Of a stretch of 27,004 nt of DNA, positions 22,997 through 27,004 are shown piece after piece (the stretch's first letter is position 1; the number at the start of each line of letters is the position of its first letter). The notes under the pieces were generated by a model. The model was not told where the DNA came from, ran no database searches, and was given only the letters and a program-made list of their open reading frames with translations. The stretch is from a virus. Location of the stretch: IMG/VR virus record IMGVR_UViG_3300028422_001961, positions 1 to 27,004 of that record; one strand, written 5' to 3'. A program made the translations under genes and the position numbers.

Positions 22997-23019
22997 AAAA
23001 AAGCACCCCGAAGGATGCT
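22997..23019 (-). terminator. Rho-independent terminator after the moron-like gene
   Basis: Minus-strand RNA AGCATCC (23019-23013) pairs with GGGTGCT (23008-23002) around UUCG, then TTTTTT. All 7 pairs form with one U-G. It lies about 28 bases past the membrane-protein stop and before terS. Its core CATCCTTCGGGGTG is identical to that of the late-operon terminator at 437-462. Confidence 0.85.
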
Positions 23020-23046
23020 CTCTTTATAATAAAAACTATCTATTTT

Positions 23047-23961
23047 CTATTTATCGTCATCTTGACCTATCAGTTTTGGGAAAAAACTTTCTATTAACTT
23101 AATTTCTCTATTTGGGAATAGTTCTTGAATTTTTTCTGAAGTATCAATTGATGCATATAATTTTGTACCTGTTTCAATTATCATAGACATTTTTTCTACG
23201 CTTTTTTTAACTTTTGAAACCTCTTCGTGATTTAGGTCTTTTCCTGATTTTTCTACAACATCTTTTACGCAATCATCCAATGCAATTTGTTTTAAAGCTT
23301 CAAAAACTTCAACGGTTCCATTTAATACTTTATTTTTTTCTACCATATTATCATATTGTATCTTCTGTTGATCTATTGTTATTAAATCTGCACGATATTT
23401 GTTTACGCAATTTAGCAAATATCCAACACCCATTAAAAACAATGCTGTGCCTGATATTACTAACCATATAGAGCCTGAATCAGTTCGTATTACTCTAGAG
23501 CTATTGGCTTCAATTTCTATAGTTGGGCACTGCGTAAGGACAATATTCAAATCACCAATTATTTTTCCGAGTTTTGAAAGCTCTATGTTATCAGGTATAT
23601 TAACATCTAAGCTATTTGTCTCATCATCAACTTTTTCTTTTGATTCGACTAAATCAATTATTGTTTCCATTTTACGCAATAAAATCAACACTTTACTATA
23701 AAAATTTCCAAACCAGCTTTCATCAAATCTTATTACACCGCCTATAAAAAAAGAAGCTGGAATATAATCAATTATATCTTTTGTAACTTTATTCAGGCAC
23801 TCAATTTCGTATATAGCAAAAATTGATTTCTCTATATCCTTCCAATTTTCAAATGTAAATTCATTTTGTCTGTTTGCCAGTGCTTTTCTATTTGCCTTAG
23901 TTATACTTTGTAGAATTGGTTGGTTTGCTTTACATATCTTGTAAATATTCGTTAGTCTCAT
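23047..23961 (-). CDS. Single-pass membrane protein of unknown function (moron-like)
   Basis: 304 residues from the ATG at 23961, which has AGGGGAGG about ten bases before it; an earlier in-frame start at 24030 would run through a hairpin and lacks a ribosome site. One membrane segment at about 163-186 (SIWLVISGTALFLMGVGYLL) splits an N-terminal helical domain (about 1-155) from a charged, coiled-coil-like C-terminal part (about 195-290) ending KLIGQDDDK. No family is recognised. Codons are much richer in A/T than the neighbours, and terminators flank the gene, so it reads as a separately expressed later arrival. Roles such as superinfection exclusion or phage defence fit other such morons but are inference. 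Confidence 0.75.
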   Translation of the reverse strand: MRLTNIYKICKANQPILQSITKANRKALANRQNEFTFENWKDIEKSIFAIYEIECLNKVTKDIIDYIPASFFIGGVIRFDESWFGNFYSKVLILLRKMETIIDLVESKEKVDDETNSLDVNIPDNIELSKLGKIIGDLNIVLTQCPTIEIEANSSRVIRTDSGSIWLVISGTALFLMGVGYLLNCVNKYRADLITIDQQKIQYDNMVEKNKVLNGTVEVFEALKQIALDDCVKDVVEKSGKDLNHEEVSKVKKSVEKMSMIIETGTKLYASIDTSEKIQELFPNREIKLIESFFPKLIGQDDDK

Positions 23962-24008
23962 GTATATTTTTTCCTCCCCTTTTCTTTCCACTTTACTACT
24001 TTTCACTA

Positions 24009-24050
24009 AAAGAAGAAAGACACCTAACAAAATTGAAAGATGTCTTTCTT
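24009..24050 (-). terminator. Hairpin/terminator upstream of the moron-like gene
   Basis: Minus strand AAGAAAGACA (24050-24041) pairs perfectly with TGTCTTTCTT (24022-24013) across an 18-base loop, then CTTTTAG. It may end the regulator transcript. The left arm can also form GAAAG-ACAT-CTTTC, which would compete, so an attenuator for the membrane-protein gene is possible. Confidence 0.55.
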
Positions 24051-24114
24051 AAGGGGTTGCGTGGTTGAAGGTTTACCTTTTTCCGGTAATTTTTCACTTA
24101 CACAATAACACAGG

Positions 24115-24540
24115 TTACGAGTAACATTCAATAACATTAATTTTATTTAGTGCAACATCATGAATTCTAAATACTTGCATTTTTGAGTAGCTCAATTCCT
24201 TTGCTATAAGAGTCCACTCCTTAAATTCGATATATCTTCTGCGTAATATCAGACTTTCTACGCCATCCTGAATGCCTACAATCATACTTTCTATTTCTAT
24301 CTTACGTTTCAGACATTCTTCCTTCTGCAATATGATTTTAGTTTCCAATACTTCAAGCATAACCATAATGTCGGAAAGATCTGACTGCTTATTCCCCTTT
24401 GGCATATCAGAAAGCTTCTGTGTCTTGGCTGATTGCTCTTCCTCCCGTTTTCCCTGCATCTGTTCTTCTAATGACCTAAGCTTGCAGCATAGGTTCTTAT
24501 AGCTTTGTAAGTATTCTTTTATCTTTTCGATATCTGACAA
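24115..24540 (-). CDS. Late-gene transcription regulator, DUF1492/RinA-like
   Basis: 141 residues. An N-terminal coiled coil (LQSYKNLCCKLRSLEEQMQG) and central helices (LEVLETKIILQKEECLKRKI) lead to the C-terminal IQDGVESLILRRRYIEFKEW and IAKELSYSKMQVFRIHDVAL, a sigma-70 region 4-like helix-turn-helix as in DUF1492/RinA/ArpU-type phage activators. These control late operons, and this gene is the last one before terS region, the usual place. The start is TTG (24540) with GAGGGGTGAG just before. It most likely switches on packaging and structural genes; its DNA site is not identified here. Confidence 0.82.
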   Translation of the reverse strand: MSDIEKIKEYLQSYKNLCCKLRSLEEQMQGKREEEQSAKTQKLSDMPKGNKQSDLSDIMVMLEVLETKIILQKEECLKRKIEIESMIVGIQDGVESLILRRRYIEFKEWTLIAKELSYSKMQVFRIHDVALNKINVIECYS

Positions 24541-24585
24541 CTTTTCTCACCCCTCTGCTTTGTTTTAACCCTGCTGCCTGCTTCG

Positions 24586-24597
24586 CATTATATAATG
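24586..24597. promoter_or_regulatory. Palindrome with TATAAT upstream of the regulator
   Basis: Perfect 12-base palindrome CATTATATAATG containing a consensus -10 on both strands, in the gap 46 bases upstream of the regulator start. No matching -35 at normal spacing was found (TTGCAA lies 20 bases away). It could be a promoter, an operator, or both. Confidence 0.38.
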
Positions 24598-24604
24598 GGT
24601 TTTA

Positions 24605-24856
24605 TCAGAAACTTGCAATCTTCTGAATCTTTTCTAGTGCCAGCATTATTTCTTCCGTCTTTTTATCGCCTATTCCTTTGACTGATGAAATGGCAAGTTT
24701 TATATCTGCTGGCTTGATCTGCTCGTCCGTTGCTGCCTGCTCACCATTCTTTACTCCAAGATCATAGATCTCTTTGATGTAGGTCTCCATCTGGTGATGG
24801 TCCATTCTTTTGATATCCTTATACGTCTTTCTGTTTAATTCAAATTCTTTTTTCAT
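24605..24856 (-). CDS. Helix-hairpin-helix protein
   Basis: 83 residues. A charged N-terminal helix region (KKEFELNRKTYKDIKRMDHH, MYIKEIYDLGVKN-type) is followed by ISSVKGIGDKKTEEIMLALE (about 56-75), a clear helix-hairpin-helix that binds the DNA backbone without sequence preference. The start overlaps the stop of the upstream gene as ATGA. Such small HhH proteins occur in the early/middle region of clostridial phages. A DNA-binding accessory role is likely; no catalytic residues are seen. Confidence 0.72.
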   Translation of the reverse strand: MKKEFELNRKTYKDIKRMDHHQMETYIKEIYDLGVKNGEQAATDEQIKPADIKLAISSVKGIGDKKTEEIMLALEKIQKIASF

Positions 24857-25068
24857 TCTATCCCCTCTCTGTTAGCCCCTGCTGCCACTCCGCTGCAATC
24901 TACATCGTCTTCCCCTGCATCCATTTCGCATACTTCTTCGTCTGTCTCTAATTTGCTTTTTATCACCTTGCAGCCAACTGCTGCCTCCATGGTTTCATTA
25001 AGGGTAATCATGAGCTCATATGTTTCGTAGATCTCTTCATCGATATCAGCTGTATAGACTATTCTCAT
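24853..25068 (-). CDS. Small acidic hypothetical protein
   Basis: 71 residues from the ATG at 25068, which has GGAGG eight bases before; an in-frame earlier start at 25098 lacks a good site. RIVYTADIDEEIYETYELMI and TLNETMEAAVGCKVIKSKLE precede a strongly acidic, Cys-containing tail (EEVCEMDAGEDDVDCSG). No family is recognised. The high negative charge recalls small phage proteins that mimic DNA or inhibit host factors, but it is also common in small early proteins. Its stop overlaps the HhH gene start. Confidence 0.65.
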   Translation of the reverse strand: MRIVYTADIDEEIYETYELMITLNETMEAAVGCKVIKSKLETDEEVCEMDAGEDDVDCSGVAAGANREGIE

Positions 25069-25114
25069 GCTCTTTTCCTCCGTCACTGCTACCAGCATTT
25101 GCTGTTGTATTTTA

Positions 25115-25387
25115 TCAATCTTTGTCGAATACCGTTACACTCTCAAATACATTGCCTATACCCAGGATGCAGTACCCGTCCATAAGTCCAAATTGCGGAC
25201 AATCACTGAGCTTGTAATACACTTTTACCTTTACATAATTTCTCGTGAAGTGATCATCCTTCCATTCTTTCAGCTTCAGAACATCACCGACTTTAAAATT
25301 ACGATCATCTTTCCTGAGTTCAAATTTTTTTGAGCCATCCAGTATGTCGTTTAAATATTTTGGTGATATCTTTAATCTATGTATCAT
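25115..25387 (-). CDS. DUF3850 / ASCH-PUA-like protein
   Basis: 90 residues from the ATG at 25387. [40 protein letters not shown] and the C-terminal [12 protein letters not shown] are the pattern of DUF3850, a small member of the ASCH/PUA-like superfamily that binds RNA or modified bases. AGGAGG lies six bases before this ATG. A longer frame to 25498 overlaps the end of the 42-aa gene, whose stop the ATG overlaps (ATGATACATAG), so the short start is preferred. Function in phages is unknown. Confidence 0.8.
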   Translation of the reverse strand: MIHRLKISPKYLNDILDGSKKFELRKDDRNFKVGDVLKLKEWKDDHFTRNYVKVKVYYKLSDCPQFGLMDGYCILGIGNVFESVTVFDKD

Positions 25388-25505
25388 CCTCATCCTCCTC
25401 ATTCTCTTCCTGTTCATCTTCATCGTGTAACTTACCAAACCGTCCACACTCTCCGCATTCCTGGCATGGATAGAAGCGGTCTCTTTTACATGGTTCACCT
25501 GCCAT
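25377..25505 (-). CDS. Cys-rich small protein with acidic tail
   Basis: 42 residues: [14 protein letters not shown] then [13 protein letters not shown], and an acidic tail of Asp and Glu (residues 28-41). Four cysteines (6, 14, 17, 20) can form a zinc knuckle-like site. GGAGGG lies shortly upstream of the ATG, which overlaps the stop of the 60-aa gene (TAATG), and its own stop overlaps the DUF3850 start. The overlap chain and ribosome site argue for a real gene. Function unknown; the polyacidic end suggests a partner with a positive surface. Confidence 0.68.
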   Translation of the reverse strand: MAGEPCKRDRFYPCQECGECGRFGKLHDEDEQEENEEDEDDT

Positions 25506-25687
25506 TATTCTCCCTCCACACATTCAATCTCAATCCTTACCCTTATTGAGTTACCTTCATACGCTCCGCTGGTGCTCCTGACTATTTCAAGCATGTTCTG
25601 AGCTTTATTACAGAAGAGTGACAGGTTTCTTGCTGCCTGAGGTGAGTTCTTAACCGGTAGTGTTAGTTCTGCTTTGTATTCTTTCAT
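25505..25687 (-). CDS. Hypothetical 60-aa phage protein
   Basis: 60 residues: MKEYKAELTLPVKNSPQAAR, then NLSLFCNKAQNMLEIVRSTS and a beta-like C-terminus (IRVRIEIECVEGE). The alternating hydrophobic pattern at both ends suggests a small alpha/beta fold. A strong GGAGAGGAG site sits about six bases before the ATG. It is transcribed with its neighbours and coupled to the Cys-rich gene by a one-base overlap. No family is recognised. Confidence 0.65.
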   Translation of the reverse strand: MKEYKAELTLPVKNSPQAARNLSLFCNKAQNMLEIVRSTSGAYEGNSIRVRIEIECVEGE

Positions 25688-25725
25688 AGGCTTCTCCTCT
25701 CCTGCTGCCTTGCAGCTGTGATTTT

Positions 25726-26151
25726 TTACTCGAGTAAAAGAAAGTGCTGTTCTTCCAACCTCTCATACAATGTTCTTCCAGTGTTGTCTACGATGTAAGG
25801 CATAAATATTTCCTGCATCTGTACCATTTCTATATCCAGTAGTGCCATCTGTGCTTTTACCCAGTCAAGCAGGATCCTCCATGCTACTCTTTCAGCCTGA
25901 TCGGCCGTATCCTTGACTGCTTTGTTTGTTTTTCTCTGTTCTCGCAGGATCTTCATGCATTCTTCTACCTTTACCGGTAATTTGATCGGTATCTGACTGC
26001 TGCCGGTGTCGATTAAGAAAGAGAGGCCTGTTATTCGTTCGCCCTGGTACTCCTTCATAATTGATTTTGCTCTGTGCTTGATCAGGACATACTCGATTTC
26101 CGATGCAGACTTAAAAGCGTCTATTGTTGTTGTATAATTTAGTATTGCCAT
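25726..26151 (-). CDS. Conserved phage protein of the early region
   Basis: 141 residues. The start AILNYTTTIDAFKSASEIEY, then KHRAKSIMKEYQGERITGLS, LPVKVEECMKILREQRK and WRILLDWVKAQMALLDIEMV, ending LYERLEEQHFLLLE. The opening NYTTTID and the WRILLDWV element are familiar from proteins near recombination or replication genes of Firmicutes siphophages; no function is established. AAAGGAGAAAC precedes the ATG (seven bases). The fold is mostly helical with a beta start. Confidence 0.75.
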   Translation of the reverse strand: MAILNYTTTIDAFKSASEIEYVLIKHRAKSIMKEYQGERITGLSFLIDTGSSQIPIKLPVKVEECMKILREQRKTNKAVKDTADQAERVAWRILLDWVKAQMALLDIEMVQMQEIFMPYIVDNTGRTLYERLEEQHFLLLE

Positions 26152-26216
26152 TTGTTTCTCCTTTCAGTATTCGCAACGATTTTTATTCCATTTATGTAAG
26201 GTTTCTCCACTTTTTG

Positions 26217-26239
26217 TGATATAGTGAATTCATAGGAGG
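26217..26239 (+). promoter_or_regulatory. Candidate promoter and ribosome site of the plus-strand membrane gene
   Basis: TGATATAGT at 26217-26225 is an extended -10 (TG, one base, TATAGT), and AGGAGG (26234-26239) is a strong ribosome site six bases before the ATG at 26246. No clear -35. RNA would start just before the ribosome site, giving a very short leader. Confidence 0.45.
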
Positions 26240-26245
26240 TGTTTT

Positions 26246-26497
26246 ATGTTTTTTGATAGTCAATTACTAACATCTGAAGATCTCTATAATGGAATGGATG
26301 GCGCTGGTCGTTATTTGCGCGATCTCTTTTTGGAGTTGATAAAAATATCAGAAGTGCAAGCATTTATTGCGGCTGCAATCTTTGACACAATAGTTGCCAT
26401 TGTTCTTCGTAAGTTGGGGTTACGTGCGAAAACTATAGGCTTCATTATAGGCTTAATCGGATTTATTGAACTTGTTTTAGGTGCAGCTATTCAATAA
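26246..26497 (+). CDS. Small two-span membrane protein, opposite strand
   Basis: 83 residues with a polar start (MFFDSQLLTSEDLYNGMDGA) and two hydrophobic segments at about 35-55 (VQAFIAAAIFDTIVAIVL) and 62-82 (AKTIGFIIGLIGFIELVLGA) separated by RKLGLR. It is the only plus-strand gene in the early/middle region and has a strong AGGAGG ribosome site and candidate promoter of its own, so it is independently expressed. No family is recognised. Options are a superinfection-exclusion protein, a toxin-like peptide or a lysogeny-stage membrane protein; the sequence does not decide. Confidence 0.7.
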   Translation: MFFDSQLLTSEDLYNGMDGAGRYLRDLFLELIKISEVQAFIAAAIFDTIVAIVLRKLGLRAKTIGFIIGLIGFIELVLGAAIQ

Positions 26498-26569
26498 ACT
26501 CAGCAAGACCCTTTTTTTCCGTTGCATGTTTATCTTACATCAACAAAAAGCTCTACCTCCCATCATAAA

Positions 26570-27004
26570 TTATGCTTCTGCTGTTACCTTGATTCCCCTG
26601 CTGCCTTCGATCTTGATTTTTCCCTTTGCTGTTCTTGATATCTTGGCTTTGATCCCTGTCGGTGTCTGAATCTGTACCCAGTCCAGTTCATACTCTGCAA
26701 CCTTATCTGCTGCCATATGCAGATATTCTGCACTCTTATCTGCAATCGATACCCCATTCCCTTGTTTTAAAAAGATATCATCAATCTTTTTATGCACTCT
26801 CTCTTTTGCCTTTTCTTTGGATGCATACTCTCTGGCAGCTTCACAATCACATTGCTGCGTGACTGCTTCATCAACTTTCTCCTGTAACCACCCGAAGATA
26901 GTTTCTACCGTTGCCATCTGTCCACAATATTTACAGGCACCTTCCTGCGTAACTACTCCCACTGGCTTCTCTTTCTTTAATTCCTTTACATCATCAGCTA
27001 GCAT
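26570..27004 (-). CDS. Cys-motif phage protein (possibly incomplete at the window edge)
   Basis: 144 residues, beginning with ATG on the last bases of the window, so an upstream extension cannot be excluded. MLADDVKELKKEKPVG leads to CKYCGQ (24-29) and, after about 24 residues, CDCEAAREYASKEKAKERV, four cysteines in the pattern CxxC...CxC that fit a zinc site. The C-terminal part (QIQTPTGIKAKISRTAKGKI) is basic and beta-rich. Similar proteins occur in the early region of Firmicutes phages; the function is unknown, with nucleic-acid binding plausible. Confidence 0.66.
   Translation of the reverse strand: MLADDVKELKKEKPVGVVTQEGACKYCGQMATVETIFGWLQEKVDEAVTQQCDCEAAREYASKEKAKERVHKKIDDIFLKQGNGVSIADKSAEYLHMAADKVAEYELDWVQIQTPTGIKAKISRTAKGKIKIEGSRGIKVTAEA

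Noticed and set aside
22538-23029. Plus-strand open frame of 163 codons opposite terS
   Set aside because: Covers a recognised terS gene and the terminator beyond it; no start signal.
23962-24030. N-terminal extension of the moron-like protein
   Set aside because: The extra codons pass through the leader hairpin region and lack a ribosome site; the ATG at 23961 has AGGGGAGG at good spacing.
26525-26548. Inverted repeat GTTGCATGT ... ACATCAAC downstream of the plus-strand membrane gene
   Set aside because: It has a bulge and is not followed by a T tract on either strand, so I do not call it a terminator.
1-27004. Integrase, repressor, att sites, tRNA or rRNA genes
   Set aside because: Looked for and not seen; the lysogeny and integration module must lie outside the window, if present.

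Overview
The window looks like most of a temperate siphophage genome (late genes plus the end of the early region) from a low-to-moderate GC Firmicute, most likely a gut Clostridia/Lachnospiraceae host. This rests on AGGAGG-type ribosome sites, UUCG-loop rho-independent terminators and protein families typical of clostridial prophages. Almost every gene reads right to left (minus strand). I see no integrase, repressor, replication gene, att site or tRNA, so the ends of the element lie outside the window.

In the direction of transcription: (1) 27004-24115 holds small early/middle genes: a Cys-pair protein, a 141-aa phage protein, a 60-aa protein, a 42-aa Cys-rich acidic peptide, a DUF3850/ASCH-like protein, an acidic protein, a helix-hairpin-helix protein and a DUF1492/RinA-like regulator that probably turns on the late genes. 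One small membrane-protein gene (26246-26497) points the other way. (2) 23961-23047 is an AT-rich membrane-protein gene boxed in by hairpins, a moron-like cargo gene. (3) 22968-17597 is packaging and head: TerS, TerL, portal, a 73-aa Cys-pair protein, a MuF minor head protein with a C-terminal JAMM-like metalloprotease domain, and a 55-aa protein. (4) 17602-17391 is a gene-free control region: two tandem terminators, a candidate extended -10 promoter, then three small hairpins sharing the loop AGACA in the leader of the scaffold gene. (5) 17390-13867 holds scaffold, HK97-type capsid, a HeH/SAP-like protein and four head-completion/tail-terminator proteins. (6) 13858-2256 is the tail: tube protein with a following hairpin, G/GT chaperones joined by an apparent -1 frameshift, a small zinc ribbon, tape measure, distal tail and hub proteins, baseplate/fibre proteins, a glycine-rich adhesin, an XkdX-like peptide and a long fibre with a coiled coil and a NodB-like domain. 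(7) 2194-467 is a translationally coupled lysis cassette ending in an 11-bp UUCG terminator. (8) An AT-rich gene of unknown function on the plus strand (1-426) converges on it.

The genes fit one production line: regulator, DNA packaging, capsid, tail, host recognition, lysis. The most notable signals are the three-hairpin capsid leader, the MuF-JAMM fusion, the insulated moron and the frameshift. Four short genes (4896-5054, 12549-12692, 17597-17764, 25377-25505) were found by direct reading. No gene-free stretch exceeds 300 bases; the longest is the 206-base capsid control region.
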